From NCBI GenBank assembly GCA_963682005.1, contig OY820914.1, forward strand, positions 1,426,001-1,490,000: DNA of 64,000 nucleotides. The letters are read 5' to 3'. Positions 25,530-34,697 of this stretch are shown here, piece by piece. The DNA is from CAIYUC01 sp963682005. GTDB lineage: Bacteria > Bacteroidota > Bacteroidia > Bacteroidales > FEN-979. The position numbers and the translations under genes were made by a program. Under the pieces are notes generated by a model. It worked only from the letters and a program-made list of their open reading frames with translations. It had not been told where the DNA came from and searched no databases. Position 1 is the first letter of the stretch; every line of letters begins with the position of its first letter.

Positions 25530-26798
25530 TTACCGGTTTCCTGTCCGCATGGCTATATTCCTGGCAGAACGGGCGTTTCCGTTTACAGGAGACTTGGATT
25601 GAAAAACCCTTCTGCTGTTCGCCGGTTTTACCTTGGTTTCCGCATGGACATGGCCCTTTTCGTTCATCGGGAAAGGATGATCTTCCACGACGGGGATCGG
25701 TTTCGATATAAGCTTGTAGATATCCTTCAGGTATTCCTTTTCCTCAGAATCGCAGAAAGAAAGTGCAACCCCGTTCAACCCGGCCCGGCCTGTACGGCCA
25801 ATCCTGTGAATATATGTTTCCGGGATGTTCGGTATCTCGAAATTGATCACGTGTGATAATTGCTCTACATCGATGCCCCGGGCCGCGATATCCGTAGCAA
25901 CGAGAACCCTTGTCTGCTTGTTCTTGAAATTATTCAGCGCATCCTGCCTGGCCCCCTGTGATTTATTTCCGTGGATGGCCGCGGCTTTGATTCCGGCTTT
26001 CATCAGGTCTTTGCTGACACGGTCGGCCCCATGCTTGGTGCGGGTGAAAACCAGCGCCGTTTCAATGGATTTATCCTTCAGCAAGTGGATCAGAAGAGAT
26101 TTCTTATCGATCTTGTCTACATAATAAAGGGCCTGCCTGATCAGGTTTGCAGTGGCAACAACGGGAACAATCTCCACTTTTACAGGATTGACAAGGATCG
26201 TTCCGGCCAGCTTCTGGATATCCGGAGGCATGGTTGCAGAAAAGAAAAGAGACTGACGTTTTGACGGCAGCTTTGCGATGATCTTCTTGACATCATGGAT
26301 AAACCCCATGTCAAGCATCCGGTCAGCTTCATCAAGTACGAAGAAACGGATATGCTGCAAGGTGACAAATCCCTGGTCCATCAGGTCCAGGAGCCTTCCC
26401 GGTGTTGCAACCAGGATATCGACTCCGGTTCTCAAAGCGGTTGTTTGGGCATGTTGCGACACTCCGCCATATATCACGGTATGCCGGAGTCCGGTATGTT
26501 TTCCGTAAGCCGAAAAGCTTTCGCTTATCTGGATCGCCAGTTCCCGTGTAGGGGTGACAATGAGTGCTTTCAGTTGGCGTTTTCCTCCAGCAGGTGTTGA
26601 ATTACCGTAAAGAAGCTGTAATATCGGGATGGCAAAAGCCGCTGTTTTTCCTGTTCCTGTTTGCGCACATCCCAGCAGATCTTTTCCACTCAGCAAAACA
26701 GGGATTGCCTTTTCCTGGACAGGAGTAGGCACAGTGTATCCTTCGGTTTTCAATGCCCGGAGGATGGGTTCAATCAAATTTAAATTTTCAAATGACAT
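25530..26798 (-). CDS. DEAD-box ATP-dependent RNA helicase (RhlE-like)
   Basis: A 422-residue protein with all helicase motifs in order: Q motif (GYTVPTPVQEKAIP), I AQTGTGKT, Ia PTRELA, Ib TPGR, II DEAD, III SAT, V ATDIAARGID and VI HRIGRTGRAG. The tail is short and basic (SARNIAMRTGNR). DEAD-box proteins of this group unwind structured RNA in ribosome assembly and cold adaptation. The likely promoter (26981-26988) implies a leader of about 175 nt, a feature often tied to post-transcriptional control of cold-inducible helicases. Confidence 0.93.
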   Translation of the reverse strand: MSFENLNLIEPILRALKTEGYTVPTPVQEKAIPVLLSGKDLLGCAQTGTGKTAAFAIPILQLLYGNSTPAGGKRQLKALIVTPTRELAIQISESFSAYGKHTGLRHTVIYGGVSQHAQTTALRTGVDILVATPGRLLDLMDQGFVTLQHIRFFVLDEADRMLDMGFIHDVKKIIAKLPSKRQSLFFSATMPPDIQKLAGTILVNPVKVEIVPVVATANLIRQALYYVDKIDKKSLLIHLLKDKSIETALVFTRTKHGADRVSKDLMKAGIKAAAIHGNKSQGARQDALNNFKNKQTRVLVATDIAARGIDVEQLSHVINFEIPNIPETYIHRIGRTGRAGLNGVALSFCDSEEKEYLKDIYKLISKPIPVVEDHPFPMNEKGHVHAETKVKPANSRRVFQSKSPVNGNARSARNIAMRTGNR

Positions 26799-26980
26799 AA
26801 TATAGTGTAATTAATAACGACTGCATAAAATTATTCTGTACTGTAGCAGCAGCCGGTTGGTGCAGCACAGACGATATTCTTTAACTGCCATTAAAATCTT
26901 TAACGACAGTTCCTTAAAAAACAAAAAGTTTTGGGATTATCCGTGGTCGTAAAAGATGGATAAGGGAGGAATAAGTGCTG

Positions 26981-26988
26981 CAAAGGTA
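26981..26988 (-). promoter_or_regulatory. -7 element of the helicase gene, with a long leader
   Basis: TACCTTTG on the minus strand, exact consensus, 182 bp upstream of the start codon. The leader (26799-about 26975) has no open frame of note. Confidence 0.5.
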
Positions 26989-26992
26989 ATCA

Positions 26993-27691
26993 TTAATTCA
27001 CAGATCCGACATCGGGGCTGATTTTCATCGCCAGTTCCGCAATATCTTTCACCTCCAGCACCCTTTTTTCCGGGACGAGCAGGGCGGAGTTGATCATCGC
27101 AAGGCCAAGTTCGCGGAGCGTGCCGAAGTATTTGGGGAACAAGGGCTGCACCATAGGATACAGCCAGGTCACATATTTATAATAAGGGAGGGTGTTTTTC
27201 AAGCCTTTCGTTGGCAGCATGAACCCTGGCCGGAAAGCATAGGCCGCCCTGAACGGGAGCTTCATAAGGTCATTCTCCGTCTTTCCTTTCACCCGGGCCC
27301 ACATCATTCGTCCTTTCTCTGAACTGTCAGTCCCTGCCCCCGAGATATAGCAGAAAACCATCCCGGGATTCAACCTGCTCAGGGTTTCTGCCATATGCAT
27401 GGTCAGCGTATAAGAGATTTTGTAATATTCCGGCTCTTTCATGCCCACGGATGATACTCCAAGGCAGAAGAAGCAGGCATTGTACCCGGTGAGATGGACT
27501 TCAACGGATGACAGGTCAAAAAAATCTCCATGTACGATCTCCTTCAGTTTCGGATGGCTGATCCCGCAGGGTTTCCTGGATATCACCAGAACCGCTTCCA
27601 CACCGGGATGCAGCAAACACTCATGCAAAACACCTTCCCCCACCATTCCGGTGGCTCCGGTAAGAATCACCCTGACTTTAACGTTTCCCAT
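26993..27691 (-). CDS. NAD(P)-binding Rossmann-fold protein, HTATIP2-like epimerase
   Basis: About 232 residues from Met 27691 (MGNVKVRVILTGATGMVGEG). The glycine-rich loop TGATGMVGEG, strand FFCLGVSSVG and FCYISGAGTD match the atypical SDR / HTATIP2-like group found widely in Bacteroidota. The longer frame to 27775 is rejected because a -7-like element (TACCTTTA, complement of 27717-27724) lies within it. Probable oxidoreductase or epimerase; substrate unknown. Confidence 0.85.
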   Translation of the reverse strand: MGNVKVRVILTGATGMVGEGVLHECLLHPGVEAVLVISRKPCGISHPKLKEIVHGDFFDLSSVEVHLTGYNACFFCLGVSSVGMKEPEYYKISYTLTMHMAETLSRLNPGMVFCYISGAGTDSSEKGRMMWARVKGKTENDLMKLPFRAAYAFRPGFMLPTKGLKNTLPYYKYVTWLYPMVQPLFPKYFGTLRELGLAMINSALLVPEKRVLEVKDIAELAMKISPDVGSVN

Positions 27692-27716
27692 TTTTCCAAC
27701 AATTTTGATCCTGATG

Positions 27717-27724
27717 ATAAAGGT
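27717..27724 (-). promoter_or_regulatory. Probable -7 element
   Basis: TACCTTTA on the minus strand, 26 bp before the revised start at 27691. Confidence 0.4.
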
Positions 27725-27788
27725 ACGACGAATTTCATACAGTGAACCCCATATTCCATTGAATGAATCGGGCAACCCATACAGTTAT

Positions 27789-27819
27789 TTTGGATTTAGA
27801 CTAAAAGTCCGTAATTTAG
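27789..27819 (+). promoter_or_regulatory. Promoter of the AT-hook protein (-33 and -7)
   Basis: TTTG (27789-27792), exactly 19 bp, then TAATTTAG (27812-27819): the spacing is ideal for the Bacteroidetes housekeeping sigma factor. ATG follows 25 bp later. Confidence 0.65.
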
Positions 27820-27844
27820 CCGCCGAAACACAATAACAAAAAGA

Positions 27845-28447
27845 ATGAAAGCAATCAAATTTTCTGACAAGGAACTGGAGTTCCTGAAAGAACAATATAT
27901 GGAAGAACTTGCAAATGCTGAAATGTATATTGTTCAGATCAAGGATATCTTGAAAAAACTGGGAGCCTCAACCACATCGTTCAAAGAAGAAACGATGAAA
28001 AGTGAGCCGAAAGAGCCAAAACGCCGGGGCCGCAAGCCAAAGGCGAAACAGGCAGAACCTGCCGAAAAGAAAAAGCGCGGAAGAAAACCCCGTGTTTCTC
28101 AGCCTCCTGCTAAAGAGAAGGCCATTGTCGCGGCAGTTGCACCTGTTGAGGTGAAAAAGAAATCTGATTTTGTTTCCGCACCCCTGAAAAAAGTTGCTGC
28201 AAAGCAGGCGAAAAAAGCAGAGGAGAAACCGGTAAAGAAAATCGAAAAGAAACCGGTTGCCAAAACACCTGTGGCTTCAGCAAAAAAACCAAAAGGGAAA
28301 AAGGCCTCCAAAAGAGGAAGACCCAAAGGCACGGTCACGCTGGTAAGGCTCAGTAAACCTTTATCTGCGATAAAGCAAAAAACAGAGACAACGCTAAAAC
28401 AGGAAACTGCACTCCCGAACGATACATTGGTCAATCCGGCTGAATAA
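27845..28447 (+). CDS. AT-hook, Lys/Ala-rich DNA-binding protein
   Basis: A 200-residue, very basic protein. The N-terminal 45 residues are a short predicted coiled coil (KELEFLKEQYMEELANAEMY). The rest is low-complexity Lys/Ala/Pro with three AT-hook cores: RRGRKPKAK (about 60), KRGRKPRV (about 79) and SKRGRPKGTV (about 158). AT-hooks bind the minor groove of AT-rich DNA. It probably acts as a nucleoid-associated or histone-H1-like protein; a coiled-coil N-terminus suggests oligomerisation (inference). A second H1-like gene is at 58827-59201. Confidence 0.8.
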   Translation: MKAIKFSDKELEFLKEQYMEELANAEMYIVQIKDILKKLGASTTSFKEETMKSEPKEPKRRGRKPKAKQAEPAEKKKRGRKPRVSQPPAKEKAIVAAVAPVEVKKKSDFVSAPLKKVAAKQAKKAEEKPVKKIEKKPVAKTPVASAKKPKGKKASKRGRPKGTVTLVRLSKPLSAIKQKTETTLKQETALPNDTLVNPAE

Positions 28448-28482
28448 CGATGGAATAATCATTATCCCGGCGACCCGGTTCG

Positions 28483-29847
28483 TTAATGCCTTGTTTCTGT
28501 CAGACCCCTGACCTGGGTCTTGAGCAGTTCAATTTCTCTCTGTTGTTGCTCTATGATCTGCTGTTGTTCCTGCATTGCTTTGATGATTGGAACAACAAAT
28601 TCGGCATACCTAAGTGTATAATAATCCCGGGAGTCTTTTGGAATATTTACACCACTGAAATCATAATGCACTTCAGCGGCGGCTTTCTCAACATCCTGGG
28701 CAATAAACCCGCTGTAAACGACTTTTGAGCCTTCCAGAAGGCTTTTCACCGACTCCGGGGAACGATCCTTGCCGCCGATCATATCGTTTTCCTTTACCAG
28801 GTTGAAAGTATAAGTGACGGGACGTAATTTCAGGATAAAGGCAAGTCCGGGAACATCTTCATGAACATTCTCCTTAAATCTCCCATCGGAAATGGTTGAC
28901 CAGCCTACCTGGCCTCCGATACTGCCCATGGACGCATTTCCAATCCTTACACGGTTGCTTCCTCCCAGCGCAAGACATGCACTCCCGCCGATCGAAACGG
29001 TGTTGGTTCTTGCACCATCATCGATATCCACATTACTTCCAAGGACAGTATTGTAAGTTCCGGAAAGAAGCGTACCCATGGTAAAACAACCCACCGCAAC
29101 ATTTCTGTTTCCGGTAGTATTGGATCCTCCGGCTCCATATCCTAAGCATGTATTATAATTGCCGGAATTGTTCTCAAGAACGCCCAGCCCGATTGCAGTA
29201 TTTCCTAAACCACCAGTGCCGTTCATCAGCGTATATGCACCAACGGCTGTGTTATCGATCCCACCCAGGTTGGCATTCATGGAATAATAACCGACTGCCG
29301 TATTTTGGTTTCCAACGGTATTGGCCATTCCTGCACGATAACCTAAAAATGTATTGATGATCCCGGAAGTAACATTATTATTGAGTCCTGCACCTTCTCC
29401 GACAAAAAGCGAATTGCATCCTGTAAACGTCTGAAGATGGCCGCCGCTGCTTAAACGGGCGCCAAGTATATTATTCGTCCTAAAATCCACGGATTGGTTA
29501 TCTGTAGTACCAATAAAATTAGTACCGCTCACCGTTCCACTGTTTCCCGAAATTCCCCAGCTTGATTGGGATTGTCCGATGAGCTTCCAGTCAGGAGTGG
29601 TGGATGAACCGTAATTGAAATAGAATCCACTTGCCCCATCGGTTTGATAGATGAGCAATCCATTGGCGGGAGTTGCAATGGCAGTCCGTTGTGCGGAAGT
29701 CATTCGGGGAACAAGCAAACCTTTGGAAGTACTGGTTACATCCAGCATGGATGATCCGGCGGGTGTATTTGTCCCGATCCCAACTTGTGGGAAGCTTTCC
29801 ATTGAACCCCATATGAGGATCAGGAAAAGAATAAAATACTTTTTCAT
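28483..29847 (-). CDS. Surface protein with YadA-head-like repeats and S74 intramolecular chaperone
   Basis: Start set at MKKYFILFLILIWG (signal peptide). Then GIGTNTP...SSMLDVTSTSKGLLVPRMT, a motif common at the head of Bacteroidota fibre proteins. The middle (about 130-310) is a series of NTAVGYYSMNAN-type repeats resembling the Hep_Hag beta-roll of trimeric adhesins. The C-terminus (about 315-440) is an S74 chaperone-of-endosialidase domain (SDGRFKENV, KLRPVTYTFNL, SGFIAQDVEKA), ending in a coiled coil. This domain drives trimerisation and, in its family, cleaves itself off. The product is therefore likely a trimeric fibre. -7 element at 29905-29912. Confidence 0.88.
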   Translation of the reverse strand: MKKYFILFLILIWGSMESFPQVGIGTNTPAGSSMLDVTSTSKGLLVPRMTSAQRTAIATPANGLLIYQTDGASGFYFNYGSSTTPDWKLIGQSQSSWGISGNSGTVSGTNFIGTTDNQSVDFRTNNILGARLSSGGHLQTFTGCNSLFVGEGAGLNNNVTSGIINTFLGYRAGMANTVGNQNTAVGYYSMNANLGGIDNTAVGAYTLMNGTGGLGNTAIGLGVLENNSGNYNTCLGYGAGGSNTTGNRNVAVGCFTMGTLLSGTYNTVLGSNVDIDDGARTNTVSIGGSACLALGGSNRVRIGNASMGSIGGQVGWSTISDGRFKENVHEDVPGLAFILKLRPVTYTFNLVKENDMIGGKDRSPESVKSLLEGSKVVYSGFIAQDVEKAAAEVHYDFSGVNIPKDSRDYYTLRYAEFVVPIIKAMQEQQQIIEQQQREIELLKTQVRGLTETRH

Positions 29848-29904
29848 GGGCTTGAATTTGGTTAATTGATTGAGTTCTGAGATCACATTTAATGATCAGA
29901 AGAA

Positions 29905-29912
29905 CAAATGTA
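29905..29912 (-). promoter_or_regulatory. -7 element of the S74 surface protein
   Basis: TACATTTG on the minus strand, exact consensus, 58 bp upstream of the start. Confidence 0.5.
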
Positions 29913-30020
29913 ATATAATTATGTTGACTTCATTCATTCGCTCACCGGGCATCATCACCCTTTCATCGGGGATATTCCAGATTAAACAGATTTGTCATCC
30001 GCCGCTTCGGCCAATAGGTA

Positions 30021-30028
30021 TAAATTTG
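30021..30028 (+). promoter_or_regulatory. -7 element of the LAPxTP-repeat gene
   Basis: TAAATTTG, exact consensus, 25 bp upstream of ATG 30054. A TTTG at 29991 is 26 bp upstream, longer than ideal. Confidence 0.55.
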
Positions 30029-30053
30029 CCGTCGAAATTAAAATCAATAAGAA

Positions 30054-30449
30054 ATGAAAACAAATTCACTGATCCTGATGTTCCTGTTAAGTCTCCAGAT
30101 ACCGCTTCTTTTTGCATCCGGTAAAAGCACGCCGTTAAATGAAACCAATGGAAATAATATTTGCTGCATCATGGCATTAGCTCCTGAAACACCCAGGGTG
30201 GCCGATTTCGAGGAATGGTCTGGTGCTGCAGGTTTGTCGGTTCTTGCGCCGGTAACACCATCTGTTGCATCGTTCGAAGATGGTCCCGAAAGCAATGTTA
30301 TCAGCCTTGGCCCGTGCACGCCAACGCAAGCGGATTTTCCGGATGATACCCTTAAGGCAACAACCGTATACCCGATAATGAGCCCTAAAGCACCTGTTAC
30401 AGCCGGCTTTGACGACCAGGATACCATTGCAGGCAACCGTTCAATGTGA
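30054..30449 (+). CDS. Small secreted protein with four APxTPxxAxF repeats
   Basis: A 131-residue protein. Signal peptide MKTNSLILMFLLSLQIPLLF is followed by four repeats of about 25 residues: LAPETPRVADFEE, LAPVTPSVASFED, LGPCTPTQADFPDD and MSPKAPVTAGFDDQ. The repeats are acidic, and the linkers have no common sequence. I do not recognise a named family. The repeat register, promoter and signal peptide argue for a real gene. It lies 19 bp upstream of the C_GCAxxG_C_C gene, possibly in the same transcript. Predicted periplasmic or surface-exposed. Confidence 0.75.
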   Translation: MKTNSLILMFLLSLQIPLLFASGKSTPLNETNGNNICCIMALAPETPRVADFEEWSGAAGLSVLAPVTPSVASFEDGPESNVISLGPCTPTQADFPDDTLKATTVYPIMSPKAPVTAGFDDQDTIAGNRSM

Positions 30450-30468
30450 TCCGAAAAGAAAGAGGAAT

Positions 30469-30921
30469 ATGACAACATCCGAAATAGCGGGACAATATTT
30501 TTCAGGCAGCTTCAACTGTTCGCAATCTGTGCTGGCCGCATTGGGCCCCGGGCTTGGATTATCCGAAGAGCAGTGCCTTAAGCTGGGCTGTGCTTTTGGT
30601 GGCGGGATGGCCCGGCAGCAAATGATCTGTGGTGCAGTAACAGGGGCCATGCTGGCACTTGGATTGCATTTCGGACGAGGGAAGGATGATCCGTATGAAC
30701 AGACCGGGATCACATATCAAAAGACACTGGAATTCTTCAACAGGTTCATGGAATGCCATGGTTCTGTTTCTTGCCTGGAATTGTTGCACGGACTGAACAT
30801 GAATGATCCGGAAGATAACAGGAAAATACAGGATCAAAACCTGTTTAAAACAGAGTGCCTGAAGTATGTTAAAGATGCGGCAGACATCGCGGAAAACATC
30901 ATTTCCGGTTCCGCACATTAA
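30469..30921 (+). CDS. C_GCAxxG_C_C family redox-type protein
   Basis: About 150 residues from ATG 30469, which has AGAGGA at Shine-Dalgarno distance; the longer frame would overlap the previous gene. The Cys signature is complete: NCSQSV, GCAFGGGMARQQMICGAVTG, CHGSVSCLELL and KTECLKYV. The family (annotated as C_GCAxxG_C_C or split-soret-like) often neighbours redox enzymes and may carry a metal or haem; the role is undefined. Its stop overlaps the convergent kinase gene by 4 bp. Confidence 0.9.
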   Translation: MTTSEIAGQYFSGSFNCSQSVLAALGPGLGLSEEQCLKLGCAFGGGMARQQMICGAVTGAMLALGLHFGRGKDDPYEQTGITYQKTLEFFNRFMECHGSVSCLELLHGLNMNDPEDNRKIQDQNLFKTECLKYVKDAADIAENIISGSAH

Positions 30922-33259
30922 AATTTTACCGGTTGGCCGGGGAGCCATTTCTTCAGGATCCGGCTTATGGTTTCCTCAACAACCGGTTTTGAGATATAAT
31001 CATCCATTCCTGCCACCTGGCAGCGGTCTTCCTCGCCTTTGACGGTCCTTGCCGTAAGTGCAATGATCGGTATCCGGGTACCTGTGGTCTTTTCGTAATT
31101 CCTGATCTCCTCCGCCGCATCGTAACCGTTCATCTCCGGCATCTGGATGTCCATAAAAAGAAAATCAGGTTTTGTTTCCTTAAAAAGCTTGACGGCCTCG
31201 ATCCCGTTATTGGCTTTTATGATGGAAGAGCCGGGCAGCAGAAAGGAGATCATGGTGGAGGCCAGCATCATGTTGATCTTATTGTCTTCTGCGATCATGA
31301 TCTTATAATGATCCCGCGACAGGTATTCCTGCTCTTTCGGATAAGAATCGGGAAGATAATCCTGCGAAATGGCGGTTTTCGAATGGATTCTTGCCAGGGC
31401 ATTGAAAAGCTGCGTCATTATTACCGGCTTGACCAGGGTCACATTGACCCCAAGTTCACGGCATTCCCGGTGGATCTTTTCATCATCGGATGAACTGTGA
31501 AGAATAATGATGGGCTGCTTTTCAACCGGCGCGGTACAAATTTCACGGATTTTCCTGATCACTTCAAGGCCGTTCATTTCCGGCATGTTGTAATCCATGA
31601 TGATCGCATCATACTTCAGCGCCGGCGAGATCATTTGAAGTGCTTCGCGGCCACTGGACACAAGGTCGGAATGAATATCCCTCGTACGAAGCATATGTTC
31701 GATGATCGTCCGGTTGTTCAGGTTGTCATCCACGACCAATACATTTTTTATGAAGTTGAGATCGCCATATACCATTGGTTCACCCTGTTCTGCATGAGCA
31801 ACAATGGAGAAAAAAAACCTGCTCCCTTTGCGGGGTTCGCTTTCAAGATTAAGACTCGATCCCATCATTTCGACGAGTTTATTGGAAATGGCAAGCCCGA
31901 GACCGGTACCTCCATATTTTCGCGAAGTGGTTGAATCTGCCTGTGAAAATGATTCAAAGATCTTTTTCTGCTTTTCAACAGGGATCCCGATCCCCGTATC
32001 CCGCACGGAAAATGTAAACCGGGTTTCGCCGGTGCCGGCATTCAGCGTTTCTGCTTCCACTTTGAACTCCACTTCCCCTTTTTCAGTGAATTTAAACGCA
32101 TTTCCAAGCAGGTTCATGAGCACCTGTCTCAATCTGACGGAATCGATTTTATAAAGCGGGGCAGGTCAACAGGAAGGTTCAGAAGGAGCTCGATCTCTTT
32201 TTCATGGGCACGGAATTTCAGGACATCAGAGATCTGTTCCGAAAGAACGATCAGGTCGGTCCGTTCGGGATTCAGTTCAAATTTCCCTGATTCGATCTTG
32301 GAGAAATCAAGGATGTCATTGAGAAGATCCAGCAATGAATTGGCGGAATAGAAAACCGTTTGCATATAATGCTTCTGCGTTTCATTCAGCTTGGTTTTCA
32401 TAAGCAGATCCGAGAATCCGATCACACCGTTCAGCGGGGTCCGGATCTCATGACTCATGTTGGCGACAAACTCCGATTTGGCCCTGTTGGCCTGTTCTGC
32501 AGCATCCTTTGCCTTTATCAGGGCCGCCTCGGCAACCTTAAGGGAGGAGATGTCCACAAAGGATTCAACCAGGCGTTTCCTGCCTTTGAATGATGAATAG
32601 ACCACCGATTTAAGAATAGGGATCTTTTCTCCTTTTGCATTGACAAAAAATTGTTCAGCCTGCCGGACAAGAAGGGTGGGATCATGCAGATTGCACATCC
32701 CTGATTCCTTCTGACAGATCATGGGATGACACAGGTTCCCGATGATCTCTTCTTTTGAACGGCCAAAAAGATCGGCACCCTTTTTATTGATGAATGCGAT
32801 CTCGAGCGTTTCCACATCAATGATTGTAACACCGACATCCTGCGAATCAAGGATCTCGCGCAATGAATTTTCACTCTCCTTGAGAGAAAATTCCATTTGT
32901 TTCCGTTCTTCAATCAGCCTGATAAGAGAACCAAGAAGCAAACTGTTCTCAGATAGGCTGGATTTATCTCCGATAATGCTTGTTTCCCCTTCCGGGGTGA
33001 GCGCGGAAATGGCTTCTTTTATCTTTTCAATGGTCTCCTTCCGGTCTTCAGCGTCTTGTTTCTGCTGATGATAAGCATCCCGAAGCTCCTGGGAGCTTAT
33101 CTCGATGGAATTCTGAAGCAGGAGGATATCGTCCTCGAGGCTGTTGTAGGTGTCATTGATGCTTTGAAAGAGCCCGATTACTCCTTCGGGCAAATTATCA
33201 ATCGATCCCAGGTGTCGTTTTATCTGGCGTTGCAGAAGATGGTTCCAGGCGGAGCTCAT
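30918..33259 (-). CDS. Hybrid sensor histidine kinase with two receiver domains (frameshifted)
   Basis: Two adjoining frames form one protein of about 780 residues. Part 1 (33259-32129): N-terminal coiled coil, PAS domain (about 130-240), HisKA with phospho-acceptor His in SHEIRTPLNGVIGF (about 270), and the start of the ATPase domain, ending DLPRFIK then SIPSD-stop. Shifting by -1 at the A-run (complement of 32147-32150) restores IDSVRLRQVLMNLLGNAFKF, the expected N-box. Part 2 (32132-30918) continues through GIGIP and GGTGLGLAIS boxes, then two REC domains (MDYNMPEMNG; MDIQMPEMNG). It follows the FIST gene by 5 bp. Either a sequencing indel, a recent null, or slippage. Confidence 0.88.
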
Positions 33260-33264
33260 ATGAG

Positions 33265-34413
33265 TTAAGAAATCAGTTCCTGAAAAAGAGTTATTGTCAT
33301 TGTCTGGTTATGCAACTCACATTGGTTCTCAAATGGCCTGATGGGGCAGATCTCCCCGTAAGAATAGAAGCCGGTCATGGTTGCCGAGTTTCCGATTACC
33401 TCCCGAACCCGTTCCAGCTCTTCTTCCACACGTTGCTTCAGCACAAGCTTCCGGCCTACACAACTGATCAGAATGGCAAGGTCGGGGGCGTTGTTATTGA
33501 GACTGATATTCGCCATTTCTGCCGCTTTATCTGCACCGTCTATCAATTTATCCAGGTTGGCCTTCATCAGTCTTACATATTCGCCCTGGGGAATATCGCC
33601 GGCAAACACCATGCTTCCATCCGCATCGTTGACGGACAGTACAGTACGGACAAGTGCGATTTCAGAATTTTTCAACCGCAAACTTAGTGGGAATAGCAAT
33701 GCAGAAGCAGGAAGATCGGCGGCATGATCTCCAAGGTACCGTTTGTAAAGTTCCAGTGCCGGATGACCGTCGAGCTCATAAAGGATGTTTCCATGGGACC
33801 GCGTTACCATCCTGTCAACACCAAAAGAATCCCATCCGCCCTTCGATCCGTAACCTACATGCAAATGTTCTCCGTAGAAACCGATCGCGAGTACGAGATT
33901 CTTTTCACCGGCCTGGTTATGCACGATGACGGTTTCGGTGAAATCGGCCTCATCGCCGGCAAGACCACCCGTAACAGGCACCTTGTCATGGAGGTATTTA
34001 TTCAGACCCTTTGTCAGTTCACTGCCATTGATGTTCAACCCTTCCGAAAGAACCATCATATGGACAAGATCCTTTCCGGCAAGCTGCAAGGCAAGCTGCT
34101 CACCGATCGCATAGCTGTCATCCATAGACCGGATATGTTCTTTTGCAATGAGGACTTTGGTTTTTTCAAACCAGACAGCGGTGCAAACGATCCGGTTGTT
34201 AAGGACCTCCTCCTGGCAAATCTCACCGGAGGTTGAACAGCCGACGATCTGGGCTGCCGGGTACTGATATCTGATAAAGTCAATGTGCTTCTGATCCTTT
34301 AAAAGTTCCCGGTTCCCGAATACAAAAACAAGCTGGGCCGTTTTTCCGAGATCAAGGTCGCTTTTCTTTACCCAATCTCCGGGTCCGGTAAAGATGTATT
34401 GTTCAGTTTTCAT
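33265..34413 (-). CDS. FIST-domain sensory protein
   Basis: A 382-residue soluble protein. An N-terminal FIST domain (about 25-215; QIVGCSTSGEI, VPVTGGLAGDEA and VLAIGFYG are typical) is followed by FIST_C (about 225-365), ending GFYSYGEICPI. FIST proteins are thought to sense small ligands, possibly amino acids, and pass the signal to kinases or cyclases. Here the gene is directly upstream of a PAS hybrid histidine kinase with a 5-bp gap, the classic FIST genomic context. A -7 element (TAAATTTG, complement of 34537-34544) suggests a leader of about 120 nt. Confidence 0.92.
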   Translation of the reverse strand: MKTEQYIFTGPGDWVKKSDLDLGKTAQLVFVFGNRELLKDQKHIDFIRYQYPAAQIVGCSTSGEICQEEVLNNRIVCTAVWFEKTKVLIAKEHIRSMDDSYAIGEQLALQLAGKDLVHMMVLSEGLNINGSELTKGLNKYLHDKVPVTGGLAGDEADFTETVIVHNQAGEKNLVLAIGFYGEHLHVGYGSKGGWDSFGVDRMVTRSHGNILYELDGHPALELYKRYLGDHAADLPASALLFPLSLRLKNSEIALVRTVLSVNDADGSMVFAGDIPQGEYVRLMKANLDKLIDGADKAAEMANISLNNNAPDLAILISCVGRKLVLKQRVEEELERVREVIGNSATMTGFYSYGEICPIRPFENQCELHNQTMTITLFQELIS

Positions 34414-34536
34414 TTATAGTGTGTTAGTACCCCGTTTCAGACTCCTGTAAAAAACAATTTACTCCTGGAGAATCAATAAATCTCACGTTCATTGCAAAGA
34501 ACAGGCAAAAAGAATGATAGATCATCTTATGGAAAA

Positions 34537-34544
34537 CAAATTTA
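34537..34544 (-). promoter_or_regulatory. -7 element of the FIST-kinase operon
   Basis: TAAATTTG on the minus strand, exact consensus, 124 bp upstream of the FIST start. The rest of the 284-bp gap (34414-34697) shows no gene. Confidence 0.45.
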
Positions 34545-34697
34545 GAAAATTACCAGAATATTATCCAAAAAAACATAAATGTATGAACTCAAAGAGACCT
34601 GCATTTTTGAATGAAAAAAATTGTTGGCCGGGTTCCATCCGGATGAAAGCAATGAATCGTCAGGGTGTACCGCAGGGATAGCCAGGTAAACACCCGT

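Noticed and set aside
27675..27775. Longer N-terminus for the HTATIP2-like protein
   Set aside because: A -7-like element lies inside it and the Rossmann fold begins directly after Met at 27691.
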